A model generated the notes under the pieces. The model was not told where the DNA came from and did not search any database. It saw nothing but the letters and a program-made list of their open reading frames with translations. A stretch of 64,000 bases of DNA, taken from positions 1-64,000 of the forward strand of contig JAUXAB010000004.1 of the NCBI GenBank assembly GCA_030615025.1, in the 5' to 3' direction. Shown piece after piece: positions 25,633 to 33,608 of this stretch. The stretch comes from Phycisphaerae bacterium. Its GTDB lineage: Bacteria > Planctomycetota > Phycisphaerae > Sedimentisphaerales > Anaerobacaceae. A program made the translations under genes and the position numbers. Within the stretch, counting starts at the first letter, position 1. Every line of letters starts with the position of its first letter.

Positions 25633-26222
25633 GCCTATCCTGCCGAATGGCCGGTTATCCCTGGTTCGAAATAATAGTGCCATTAGTCATCCGGCGGGGG
25701 TCTTCTACTTTCCCGGTTTGACAACATCTGGAAAAGCTCAGGGTTTTGCGGTTGTGTGAGTATCTCTGTTTCAAATCTTCCCATTAGGCAATCAGAAAGC
25801 TGACCACCTCTGGCCACTAAGAATTCTTTTGTTTGTCGCTCTTGCTAATTCCTTGACATATCTGCAGAAACCCTGAACAAGCAAGCCTGCTTCTGTTCTA
25901 ATCTTACCTGTCGGCGTCGATTGCTGTCTTAATCAAGGTTTTAATTGCCTGCATTATATGCTCTGGTAGTTCCGACCGGACAGTTTTTGTGTAACTTTTT
26001 GTGTACAAACCAGCCTGAAAAATATACCTACAGATATGACAGGCACCCCTGTTGGTTACCGTAGCAAAAAATAACTTGAATTTGAGACAGGAAAAGATTT
26101 TAATGTGATTTGAGCTTGGCAGGTGTACAAAAGGACTGGCCGCGGAGAACGCAGCTAAAATAAAAAATCGAAAAGTAAAAAGCCACGGATTGATATCTGT
26201 GGTTAATGAAGGGGCTTTGAAA
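25633..26222. other. Long spacer without a supported feature
   Basis: About 590 nt. I see no RNA gene, no repeat of the classes found elsewhere, and no frame with a convincing ribosome binding site. The minus frame at 25904-26284 lacks protein-like composition and overlaps the next gene. Confidence 0.5.
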
Positions 26223-26990
26223 ATGACCTTAAAGGATTTTTGGGAGAAGACAAGCAGCTGGCTGGGGACTAATAAATTATCCAAGGGTTCAAATTATCAG
26301 CCGCAGGTAAATAACGAAGGTCTAATCAGCCCAAATGGCGAGCCGGCTGGGAATGAATCCCTGCCCACCGGGACACAAAGCGATAAGATTGTAGTAAAAA
26401 CGGTTCAGCCGATAGAAAAACGTGAGTCGCTTGAAAAGCTGCAGGCCGGTTTCGATAAACTCATTGGGCAATTACAGGGCATCAACCAGCATCTGAACCG
26501 TCAGGTCACCCAGAATGAAGATTTGATGAGCCGAATTGAACAACTGCCGAAATTGCTGGAGAGCTTTCCGGATGTGGTACAAAATCAAAAGCAGATAACC
26601 GAGCAGTTGATTGAGCAGCTAAAAACGGCGGCGGCCAAGGACCAGCAGTTTATAGATACGGTTGAAAAGATACCGACGGAGACAGCCAAACAAACCGATG
26701 CTCTGGTGGATATCGACCATCAGCTTGCGGCCGCCGCCGATACCGATGTGCAAATGGCGGAGAGCCTTAACAAATTTAACGAGACATTGGACAAACTAAA
26801 CCGGAGTACTGTCAGCCAGACCGACGGTATTATCCAGATGAGCAAGACCTTCGCCACGAGCGATAGGTACCTCAAATACATCCTCTCGAAACAAAACAGA
26901 CGCTTTATGTGGGTATTTATAGCCGCTATAGGTGTGTGCGTGCTGGCGATTTTGATACTGGCGGGCATCGTTATTTATCTAAGGCGTTAA
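26223..26990 (+). CDS. Coiled-coil protein with a C-terminal membrane anchor
   Basis: A 255-residue protein starting M-T-L-K-D-F-W-E-K at ATG 26223, supported by GAAGGGG 8 nt upstream. The centre (about 85-215) is Gln/Glu/Lys-rich with heptad character (Q-L-P-K-L-L-E-S, Q-I-T-E-Q-L-I-E-Q). The last 25 residues form one hydrophobic helix followed by Y-L-R-R, so it is tail-anchored with the bulk in the cytoplasm. No enzymatic motif is visible; a scaffold or chemoreceptor-like signalling role is possible but unproven. Confidence 0.65.
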   Translation: MTLKDFWEKTSSWLGTNKLSKGSNYQPQVNNEGLISPNGEPAGNESLPTGTQSDKIVVKTVQPIEKRESLEKLQAGFDKLIGQLQGINQHLNRQVTQNEDLMSRIEQLPKLLESFPDVVQNQKQITEQLIEQLKTAAAKDQQFIDTVEKIPTETAKQTDALVDIDHQLAAAADTDVQMAESLNKFNETLDKLNRSTVSQTDGIIQMSKTFATSDRYLKYILSKQNRRFMWVFIAAIGVCVLAILILAGIVIYLRR

Positions 26991-27635
26991 CTCTAACCAC
27001 CGGGGCAGGGGCTGCACAAGTGCACAAGGCATAAGAACATAAGGCACAAGTACATAAGTGCAGATCGAATATCGAAATCCGAAACAAATCCGAATTTTCA
27101 AAATTCAAAATTCAAAACGAGATTCTTCGCTTCGCTCAGAATGATAGTGATGCGATGGATTCCTGTTTGCGCAGGAATGACAGTGAAATGATAAATCCCT
27201 CGGCAAGCTCGGGATGACAAGGGCTTGGCGTTCGCGACTGGTGAAGTGTATCTCGTGAAGCGTGAAGCGTATGTCGTATAAACCCGAAATTCGAAGCACG
27301 AAATCCGAAATGGCGTGAGATAATCCGTTTGAGGTCTGCCACAGAACTTTATAGGACGGTTTTTTCGAGCAATCTGGGCCGGCAAAATGGGCGCTCCGGC
27401 CTGTCCCGAGTCGTACGGCTGAAGGTCGGCTAACGGCCAAATTAATACTGATAATGCAGTTTTCGCGGTATTTTTGTTAGAGGCGTTAGGTAAATATATT
27501 TTTTTGTGAAGAATATATCTGAGTATTTTATTCATAGAATATTAAAGTAACGTAAGAAAATAGTCCGAATAAAGTCTTATAACGTGACGTTCGTAGTTTT
27601 ATAAGTTTTTATAGTTTTGATTAGGAGAGTAAAAA
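26991..27635. other. Repeat-rich spacer
   Basis: 645 nt holding low-complexity ACATAAGGCACAAG words (27015-27060), an AGATTCTTCGCT...CTCAGAATGATA repeat (27119-27146), a GGATTCC...GGAATGACA repeat (27156-27182) and CGAAATCCGAAAT words (27060-27320). Frames through these are repeat-derived, not genes. Confidence 0.65.
27119..27182 (+). repeat. Two adjacent dispersed repeats
   Basis: GAGATTCTTCGCTTCGCTCAGAATGATA (27119-27146, shared with 2396-2436 in degenerate form) is followed 9 nt later by the TGGATTCCTG...GGAATGACA hairpin (27156-27182). The same two classes also lie close together in front of ffh. Confidence 0.7.
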
Positions 27636-27881
27636 ATGCAGTTTCTGGAGCAAGTAAAAAGATGGCTTGGTGAGATTACGGAAATCTTCTTACTGCTGGT
27701 TGCCTTAGGGATTGTAATTCAGATCCTTTTTGGCAGTCCAGGCACTACAATTCCTTTTTTCGGAGGAGTTGTTTACAATCTCACCGCACTAATTGACGGT
27801 CTGGGCGAAAATGGGCTTGTTGGCTTGATCGCCTTGAGTATTATTATGTTCCTGTTCTACAGAAAGAAAGCCGTTGTATAG
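27636..27881 (+). CDS. Small membrane protein, function unknown
   Basis: An 81-residue protein with AGGAG before the ATG. There are two hydrophobic helices (about 15-36 and 60-76) separated by a Gly/Pro-rich loop F-G-S-P-G-T-T-I-P-F-F-G-G, and a basic C-terminus Y-R-K-K. No family recognised. Confidence 0.6.
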   Translation: MQFLEQVKRWLGEITEIFLLLVALGIVIQILFGSPGTTIPFFGGVVYNLTALIDGLGENGLVGLIALSIIMFLFYRKKAVV

Positions 27882-27889
27882 AGTCACAC

Positions 27890-28090
27890 CGGCTGCTGTG
27901 CTGGGAGATGTGAGAGGTTATAGCTTCTGGTCAGGGCAGAGCACCAGGTAGTTTGCTGGATGTGGGAAACTGGCTGACGTAGGTGCATAATGTGGGCCGT
28001 TTGCCGCAGGAAGGCGGCCAAGAGGTGCCAGGACGAAAAGAACTGTGTAGAATAGAGCACAGAGTCCACCAGAAGTAAGGATTTTGCAAC
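27890..28090. other. GC-rich spacer with several possible stems
   Basis: Between the small membrane gene and the next coding region there is a 200-nt stretch with several potential helices: CCAG/CTGG near 27940-27960, GGCCG...CGGCC near 27997-28020 and CTGTG/CACAG near 28045-28065. It does not match RNase P RNA, SRP RNA, tmRNA or 6S RNA consensus as far as I can check by eye. Confidence 0.25.
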
Positions 28091-28118
28091 AGTGAAGAGC
28101 AGCGTCGTACTTCAGGGC

Positions 28119-28358
28119 TTAATTAGCGCCAGTGACTCTTATCATGGCCCAGACGGCCAAAAGAACGAGGACGAGGAGTGCGGCTCTGAACACGCGCATA
28201 AGCTGTGTTCGGGGCTTCACAAACCGCCAGACAAAGAGCCAAAGCGCCGCGATAAGCGATATGCGCAAAACAAAGGATATAATATCTCCAATCACGGAGA
28301 TATTATATCCTATTTTAACAGGCAAAGTCAAGCATAAAATGCCTATTTTAACAGGCAA
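28119..28358 (-). CDS. Small membrane protein, function unknown
   Basis: Up to 79 residues from ATG 28358; a GTG at 28295 would give 58 residues. The strong part is a two-helix region, I-A-A-L-W-L-F-V-W-R-F-V and A-A-L-L-V-L-V-L-L-A-V-W, joined by a basic K-P-R-T-Q-L-M-R loop, which looks genuine. The longer form would translate the repeats at 28274-28358, giving P-V-K-I-G twice, so the shorter start is more likely. Confidence 0.45.
   Translation of the reverse strand: MPVKIGILCLTLPVKIGYNISVIGDIISFVLRISLIAALWLFVWRFVKPRTQLMRVFRAALLVLVLLAVWAMIRVTGAN
28274..28311. repeat. Perfect 16-bp inverted repeat
   Basis: AGGATATAATATCTCC (28274-28289) and GGAGATATTATATCCT (28296-28311) with a 6-nt spacer. 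Each arm contains a TATAAT-like -10 word. It overlaps the likely start of the minus-strand membrane gene, so it may be an operator or promoter element. Confidence 0.6.
28309..28358. repeat. 17-bp direct repeat pair
   Basis: CCTATTTTAACAGGCAA occurs at 28309-28325 and again at 28342-28358, an offset of 33 nt, beside the perfect inverted repeat. Confidence 0.7.
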
Positions 28359-28462
28359 TCTCCAGTAAGAGAGGTGGGAGTCCCCAATATAGTGGTCTGT
28401 CGCTCGTGATTTGAAGGGCTGTTACCCCGCACTTGATGCAGAATCCAGAACATTGTTAATGC

Positions 28463-28512
28463 TGGATTCCTGCTCCCCATCGGGGTCGAGGACAAGCTTC
28501 GCAGGAGTGGCA
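28463..28512 (+). repeat. Dispersed GGATTCC...GGAGTGGCA repeat (long form)
   Basis: Long form with inner CCCCATCGGGG and TCGAGGACAAGC; it is the counterpart in opposite orientation of 2207-2255. Confidence 0.7.
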
Positions 28513-28639
28513 TTAGGGTCATGGCAGTTGTTCATTGTGCAAAAACTTTTAATAATGGGTAAGAAATTTTATTTTTTGCTTGAAGTGTGGTAGATAAATT
28601 GATAGAAACACAACAGATTGCTCTTTGAAAAGGATATAA

Positions 28640-28885
28640 CCTGACTGCAGGTCCGAAAGCTTCGTGCTTTTGGATAATCAAACGGGAACGCGGTTGAAAG
28701 CCGCGACGGTCGCGCCGCTGTGTGCGTCTGCTCCGATTGCCAAATCGGAAATCCGAGAGACATTTTTGAGAGCTGCCAAACGGGAAAGAACCGTTTGGGG
28801 CTCATCCACTGTCCATTACTAAATTAGTGCGGGATGGGAAGGAGTCTCGAGGTAAGGCGCAAGTCAGAAAACCTGCCTGTAGTTA
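28640..28885 (+). promoter_or_regulatory. Cobalamin (B12) riboswitch
   Basis: The core ACGGGAA-CGCGGTTGAAAGCCGCG (28682-28705) followed by ACGGTCGCGCCGCTGTG matches the conserved receptor region of cobalamin riboswitches. The B12 box AGTCAGAAAACCTGCC lies at 28862-28877. Length and order of elements fit the class. It senses adenosyl- or other cobalamins and normally switches off transcription or translation of the downstream genes. A strong terminator at 28999-29034 follows, so control by attenuation is likely. The genes downstream encode surface proteins. Confidence 0.9.
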
Positions 28886-28998
28886 GCTGCACATTGTTAG
28901 TGTTCTCGCGAGCTGGAACACAAGTGTTTCTCTGCGCTGGGTAAACTTGCTGTTAAGTATATTGCAGGCCGGCTGAGAGTTTGGTTTATTGGTAATCG

Positions 28999-29034
28999 AA
29001 CCGCTGTTCCTCTCGTGGGAACGGCGGTTTTTTT
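28999..29034 (+). terminator. Intrinsic terminator downstream of the B12 riboswitch
   Basis: Stem CCGCTGTTCC (29001-29010) / GGAACGGCGG (29018-29027), extended by AA/TT, followed by a run of seven T (29028-29034). It is placed 115 nt after the B12 box and 139 nt before the first gene, as expected for an attenuator expression platform. Confidence 0.85.
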
Positions 29035-29172
29035 ATTGGCTTTTCGAGTGCCCTCGCGATAAGGGCAAAGAACCGCAGAAAGGAGGTAAATTTAGCGTAT
29101 AGCGTTTAGCTTGAAGAGAGAAGTAGTTTTGAAGAGCAAATTGTGATTTTTTGAGATAGAGGAGATAGAATC

Positions 29173-29949
29173 ATGGCTTCGAGGAGATTAGTGAGTTTAA
29201 TTCTTGTGTTAGTGATAAGCGGCGTATCAACTGCGACGATAGCTACTTTTGATGATTTGAGCCTGGCGCCTGAATCCTACTGGAACGGCTCAGACGGCTC
29301 AGGCGGCTTTAGCAGCGGCAGTGCATACTTTAACAATAACTATAATGCTACGTACATGTCGTGGGATGGATTTGCATATTCGAATATTACCGATACGACT
29401 TCATCAGGATGGACAGCACAGTATAACGCCATTACCGGCGGCGGGCAGAGCGGTTCCGCAAATTACGGTATCAGCTACGTTGGGTGGGCTGAGCTACCTA
29501 CTATCACACTGAATACAGCCGGCATTGTTGACGGTTTGTACGTTACAAACAACAACTATGCATACTATTCGATGCTTAATGGGGATGCGTACGCCAAAAA
29601 GTTCGGCGGTGATAACGGGGACGAGGCGGACTGGTTCCTGCTTACTATTATGGGCAAAGATGTAGACGGTGCGGCAACTGGGAGCGTTGATTTCTACTTA
29701 GCTGATTACCGGTTCGAAGACAACAGTCAGGATTACATCGTTAACGTGTGGCAGTACGTTGATTTGACATCCTTAGGAATGGTTAAGAGCTTGGAGTTTA
29801 ACCTCAACTCCAGTGATGTCGGAGCTTTTGGGATGAACACGCCGGCGTATTTTGCGATGGATAGCGTCGTGCCCGAGCCGGGTACGCTGGTGTTGCTGGC
29901 GCTTGGTGGTGTGTTACTTAGAAGGAAGCCCCGAAATAGATTGGGGTGA
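29173..29949 (+). CDS. PEP-CTERM surface protein, DUF4465-like
   Basis: A 258-residue exported protein with a signal peptide (about 1-21), an aromatic Gly/Ser-rich body and a C-terminal V-P-E-P-G-T-L-V-L-L-A-L ... R-R-K sorting signal, recognised in Planctomycetes by an exosortase/archaeosortase system. Y-W-N-G-S-D-G-S-G-G-F, Y-N-A-I-T-G-G-G-Q-S-G-S-A-N-Y and A-K-K-F-G-G-D-N-G resemble DUF4465 proteins, which I recall from cobalamin-uptake loci of Bacteroidetes. Being first after a B12 riboswitch, it is a candidate extracellular corrinoid-binding protein (inference). GAGG precedes the ATG. Confidence 0.75.
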   Translation: MASRRLVSLILVLVISGVSTATIATFDDLSLAPESYWNGSDGSGGFSSGSAYFNNNYNATYMSWDGFAYSNITDTTSSGWTAQYNAITGGGQSGSANYGISYVGWAELPTITLNTAGIVDGLYVTNNNYAYYSMLNGDAYAKKFGGDNGDEADWFLLTIMGKDVDGAATGSVDFYLADYRFEDNSQDYIVNVWQYVDLTSLGMVKSLEFNLNSSDVGAFGMNTPAYFAMDSVVPEPGTLVLLALGGVLLRRKPRNRLG

Positions 29950-29954
29950 TAAAT

Positions 29955-29982
29955 ATGGATTCCTGCTTTCGCAGGAATGACA
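29955..29982 (+). repeat. Dispersed GGATTCCTGC...GGAATGACA repeat between two surface genes
   Basis: A clean short-form hairpin lies in the 48-nt gap between the PEP-CTERM gene and the next gene. Its GGAATGACAGGG end runs straight into the ribosome binding site AGGGAGGA of the downstream gene. Confidence 0.75.
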
Positions 29983-29997
29983 GGGAGGATTTCGGTT

Positions 29998-31059
29998 GTG
30001 CAGGTAATCGTGCTGGTTATATCAGTGATGGCGTACGGCGGGCCTTATACCGAGCCGGGAGTGAACGGTTATGTCGGCGAGGACGGGCGTCACGCTGACC
30101 CTGCAGACGACGATGCGGTAATAAACCCGATATTCCGATGCTGGGCCACTGATTGGGTGCGTGAACAATATCAGCCAGCGCCTGGAGTGGCTGCTCAATG
30201 GGCTGATCCTAATAAGGCCTTAGGGCCGGCTACGGGAAACAATTTCGATATTGTCAGCCTGGGCGATGTAAACTCAACGCAGATCGGCCAGGGTGTGCAG
30301 CCAGGTCAAATAACTCTGTCATTTAGCGAACCTATTCGCGACTGCAGTGGCTACGATTTTGTTGTTTTCGAAAACGGTTTGGTTTCAATCTATAACACAT
30401 CCGGTGGTTCTGTTGTGGGGCAAATGTTCACTGAATTAGGATACGTGGAAGTGTCATCCAACGGTGAAGATTTTGTCAGATTTGCATCTGTATCGCTTAC
30501 GGGCGGACTTGTGGGCATGTACGGCACTATTGAGATTAGCAACGTCTATAACCTTGCGGGTAAGCACCCCAATGCCGATGGTGTGTGTACGGGTACACCA
30601 TTCGATTTGAGTGAAATCGCTGATGAGCCGAATGTTGTATCAGGCCTTGTGGATATCAACAATATAAACTACGTTCGGATAGTTGATATTCCCGGCAGTG
30701 GGGATTTTGAGGACGAGGCAGTAAAGCACATCGATCCGAATATGTGGCCTGATTGGGACTACTATGCAAATAATCATCCGATTTACGATGCGTGGGTTAC
30801 GTTTGATTCGGGCGGTGTGGATTTGGAGGCGGTCGGCGTTCTCGAAGAACAAGAGTATTCGGCTGATATCAACCTGGACGGCGTGGTCGATATGTTTGAT
30901 TTTGCGCTGTTTGCGTCGGCGTGGGGGAGCTGTTTCGGGGATGTGTACTGGATAGGAAGATGTGACCTGGCGGAGCCAAGAGATTACGTTGTCAATGTTT
31001 TAGATTTGGCTGTGTTTGCCGGTCAATGGCTGAAAGTGGAAAGTTGGTGGAGTAAGTAA
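29998..31059 (+). CDS. Secreted protein with a dockerin-like C-terminus
   Basis: A 353-residue secreted protein. Start GTG 29998 is chosen because AGGGAGGA lies 8 nt upstream; ATG 29977 would begin inside the repeat. The N-terminal helix is a short signal peptide. The body contains D-I-V-S-L-G-D-V, I-T-L-S-F and Y-D-F-V-V-F-E-N-G, then N-V-Y-N-L-A-G-K-H, G-T-P-F-D-L and N-Y-V-R-I-V-D-I-P-G, a family common in planctomycete surface proteins. The end (A-D-I-N-L-D-G-V-V-D-M-F-D-F ... V-L-D-L-A-V-F-A-G-Q-W-L) is a dockerin-type calcium-loop repeat pair. It probably shares the B12-controlled transcript. Confidence 0.75.
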   Translation: MQVIVLVISVMAYGGPYTEPGVNGYVGEDGRHADPADDDAVINPIFRCWATDWVREQYQPAPGVAAQWADPNKALGPATGNNFDIVSLGDVNSTQIGQGVQPGQITLSFSEPIRDCSGYDFVVFENGLVSIYNTSGGSVVGQMFTELGYVEVSSNGEDFVRFASVSLTGGLVGMYGTIEISNVYNLAGKHPNADGVCTGTPFDLSEIADEPNVVSGLVDINNINYVRIVDIPGSGDFEDEAVKHIDPNMWPDWDYYANNHPIYDAWVTFDSGGVDLEAVGVLEEQEYSADINLDGVVDMFDFALFASAWGSCFGDVYWIGRCDLAEPRDYVVNVLDLAVFAGQWLKVESWWSK

Positions 31060-31060
31060 A

Positions 31061-32515
31061 ATGAGGACAAAAGTTTTTGCCATAAAGTACGTTTTGCCGG
31101 TTGTCGCCGTATTTGTTTGTGTTGGGCTATTCTATTGGCGATTTGTGGAGCGCAGTGAGAAAAAAGAGCCAGCTCGCGGGGTAGACTTCACCGCACAATA
31201 TTTAGAGAAGTTAGCCGGCAGGGCCGCACCCGAGCTGCGAAAAATCAGAGGCTGGAAGAACAGCGGGCCGATGACATTAGCTGGGCTGCGCGGTAAATAT
31301 GTCTTGCTTGATTTCTGGGGATACTGGTGTGGGCCCTGCCTGCGGGACATTCCACATTTAATGGCCATTTATGACGCCTTTTCGGACCGTGGATTGATGG
31401 TCATTGGTATTCATGATGATTCTTTGGAATCCATCGATGAACTGGATGAGAAACTGGCGACGGCACGGGAGAAGATTTGGATGGGGCGTGATTTGAATTT
31501 TCCCATTGCTCTGGATGGCGGTGGTGAGACAAAAATCCACGGAACTGATCGAACTGCGCGAGGTGCGACAACAGCAGCTTATGGAATTACGTCATTTCCA
31601 ACCACTGTATTAATTGGTCGTGATGGCGAGGTGATAGAAGAGTTTCACGCCCCAAGCTTAGACGAAAAGATTGCCAAGCTGGAAAAACTGCTCGGTGTTG
31701 AAGCAAAGAAACCGGAATGGAGATTACGATTCGACAAAGTCTATCGATTGGACGGAGGAGAAGTTCTCCGGCATATTGTTGAGCCTTACATACCGGAACG
31801 GGGTGACTTTTTCTATTACCAGTTTAACCGGTGGGGTTGGTTTTTGGGATCAATGAAGTACATGCCCCGCATCCCGGAAAGTGCCGTGTTGACCTGGGAC
31901 GATAAGAAAAATCAGGTAAAAGGCGGAATGCGTGCCGGGCGTAAAGACCTGCGTGCTCTTCTCTGGGAATTGGGTTTCTATGAAAGGGAGTTTGAGGGTG
32001 ATCCCATATTATTTGGACAACTTGTACCCGGAGACTGGATCAAACGTGATGGTGCAACGCGTGAGGAGCTTTTGGGGGCATTTGAAAAAATCCTGAACGA
32101 CAAGTTGAATTTGAGAATTAGTTTCGTTCCAAATGAAGTGGAACGGGATGTATTCATTTGCAGTGGAACGTTCGATGTTCATCCATTAGGAGGCGAATAC
32201 GGCAATAACCAAATTCATTTGTTTGTTGAAAAGCCTGATCCTGCGGACAATATCCGGGGTGGAGGTGGAAGCGGAGATCTTGACAACTTCCTGGATTATG
32301 TAGGACGGCTGGGAAAAAAACGGATCATAAATGCTGATAAAACGGTTGTGGAAAACCTTACCTGGCGTCAACACAGTTCAACCAGAGGTGGGCGGTTGAA
32401 AAAGGATCCTGCTCTTTTCGAAATGCTTCTGAAAAACGTCGGCAGGCAAACATCTTTGCGATTTAACAAGGAACGCCATAAGGAGAGAATATGGGTTGTA
32501 GAAAGCGCAGAGTAG
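31061..32515 (+). CDS. Membrane-anchored TlpA-like thioredoxin with an extra C-terminal domain
   Basis: A 484-residue protein starting 2 nt after the previous stop. One N-terminal membrane helix (about 8-27) anchors a thioredoxin domain with W-C-G-P-C at 89-93 and the cis-Pro motif S-F-P-T-T. The domain ends near residue 215; the remaining 270 residues do not resemble thioredoxin. They end with a segment (L-L-K-N-V-G-R-Q-T-S-L-R-F ... R-I-W-V-V-E-S) that recalls DUF3738-type C-termini. It would act as an extracytoplasmic disulfide reductase or sensor. It is probably part of the B12-controlled operon. Confidence 0.75.
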   Translation: MRTKVFAIKYVLPVVAVFVCVGLFYWRFVERSEKKEPARGVDFTAQYLEKLAGRAAPELRKIRGWKNSGPMTLAGLRGKYVLLDFWGYWCGPCLRDIPHLMAIYDAFSDRGLMVIGIHDDSLESIDELDEKLATAREKIWMGRDLNFPIALDGGGETKIHGTDRTARGATTAAYGITSFPTTVLIGRDGEVIEEFHAPSLDEKIAKLEKLLGVEAKKPEWRLRFDKVYRLDGGEVLRHIVEPYIPERGDFFYYQFNRWGWFLGSMKYMPRIPESAVLTWDDKKNQVKGGMRAGRKDLRALLWELGFYEREFEGDPILFGQLVPGDWIKRDGATREELLGAFEKILNDKLNLRISFVPNEVERDVFICSGTFDVHPLGGEYGNNQIHLFVEKPDPADNIRGGGGSGDLDNFLDYVGRLGKKRIINADKTVVENLTWRQHSSTRGGRLKKDPALFEMLLKNVGRQTSLRFNKERHKERIWVVESAE

Positions 32516-32570
32516 GTTTGCAGCACAGCAATGGCTCGGAGTTAAACCATGGCGGGGCAAGTGAATGGAA

Positions 32571-32597
32571 AGTCGTCGTACCGGCGACTGCTAAACA
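32571..32597. repeat. GC-rich hairpin with GCTAAACA flank
   Basis: AGTCGTCGTACCGGCGACT is followed by GCTAAACA; this is the inverted version of the TGTTTAGC flank. The same unit, with a better stem, is at 55172-55199. It lies just upstream of the pilin-like gene. Confidence 0.65.
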
Positions 32598-32614
32598 ATT
32601 TTGAATTTATTCTT

Positions 32615-33439
32615 ATGTTTGGCAAAAAACGAAAAGCGTTTAGTCTGATTGAGCTGCTGGTAGTGATGTCAGTGATTTCGCTGCTTATGGCAATATTGGT
32701 GCCGGTGTTAGCTACGGTGAGGTCGCAGGCGTGCAGTGCGATCTGCCAATCTAATCTTCGCCAGCTTTTCTTAGCTAACACTGGGTACACGATTGAAAAT
32801 GACGGCTATTATGTGCCGGCGGCACCTGATATTACTTCGGAAAAGGGAGGCAAATACCGGTGGCACGGTGTTCGGGACAGTGCCGATGAGCCGTTCGAGG
32901 CGCTGAGAGGTCCTCTGGCGGCATATCTGGTCGACGGCAAGGTCAAGGAATGTCCGGAGGGGGTTGATTTTGCCAAGGGCGGCTCGTGGAATGAAAACTT
33001 TGAGCAGGGCTGCGGCGGATACGGATATAACCATATATACCTTGGCTCGCGAAACTGGCAGGACCGACAATTCGAGACAATCGAACAAATGGAACGTGCG
33101 GGGTGGGAGACGACAAGGACTACAGAAGTTGGCAGGCCAAGCGAGACTTTGATGTTCGCTGATACGGCGATGTGTGTTGAGAAGCCGGATTTGATAGAGT
33201 ATTCGTTTGCGGAGCCGCCTTTTTATGTCTATAAGGGCAAGCCAATGACGAGCTTTTACCTCTCTTCGTCCATACATTTTCGGCACCGGGACTGGGCCAA
33301 GGTTGGATGGGCTGACGGCCACAGCGATTCGCGGGGGATGGCGGGCTTCGGTGACATGAACGTTTATGATGTTGATTCTGCGGAGATGAAATTAGGCTGG
33401 TTCGAGCCGATAGATAACACGCCGTTTGATTTGGAATGA
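32615..33439 (+). CDS. Pilin-like protein (type IV/type II pseudopilin N-terminus)
   Basis: A 274-residue protein from ATG 32615. The N-terminus is a prepilin leader K-K-R-K-A followed by F-S-L-I-E-L-L-V-V-M-S-V-I-S-L-L, the processing and helix motif of type IV pilins, with Ala rather than Gly before the cleavage site. The body contains N-L-R-Q-L-F-L-A-N-x-G-Y near residue 55 and ends with an H-x-D-G-like W-A-D-G-H-S-D-S, as in planctomycete DUF1559 proteins. I reject the longer start at 32549 because it would begin upstream of the hairpin repeat. It may belong to the B12-controlled group, though a 99-nt gap precedes it. Confidence 0.8.
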   Translation: MFGKKRKAFSLIELLVVMSVISLLMAILVPVLATVRSQACSAICQSNLRQLFLANTGYTIENDGYYVPAAPDITSEKGGKYRWHGVRDSADEPFEALRGPLAAYLVDGKVKECPEGVDFAKGGSWNENFEQGCGGYGYNHIYLGSRNWQDRQFETIEQMERAGWETTRTTEVGRPSETLMFADTAMCVEKPDLIEYSFAEPPFYVYKGKPMTSFYLSSSIHFRHRDWAKVGWADGHSDSRGMAGFGDMNVYDVDSAEMKLGWFEPIDNTPFDLE

Positions 33440-33608
33440 AATTGGGTTACTTACCGCCGAGTGCGCCATCTCTGTTTTGCCACAAAGGCACCAAGACACT
33501 AAGATTGTAATATATTTATTTTTTAACTTCGCGACTTCGTGTCCTTGCGGCTAAAATTCTTTGTGTTCTCGGTGGTTAGTTTCCATATCTCTTTGTATAA
33601 TTGGCGGC
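33440..33608 (+). promoter_or_regulatory. Spacer with a -10 like element for comF
   Basis: The gap contains low-complexity sequence (CCACAAAGGCACCAAGACACTAAGATT, here as spaced words) and TATAAT at 33596-33601, directly before the GTG chosen for comF. A matching -35 is not clear. Confidence 0.3.

Noticed and set aside
27098-27535. Minus-strand frames of 68-145 codons
   Set aside because: They consist of repeat sequence (AGATTCTTCGCT and GGATTCC units) and CGAAATCCGAAAT words with no coding signal.
27884-28069. Possible RNase P RNA, SRP RNA or tmRNA
   Set aside because: Some words look similar to RNase P or SRP RNA, but the obligatory conserved segments of each class are missing, so I keep it only as a weak unknown structured region.
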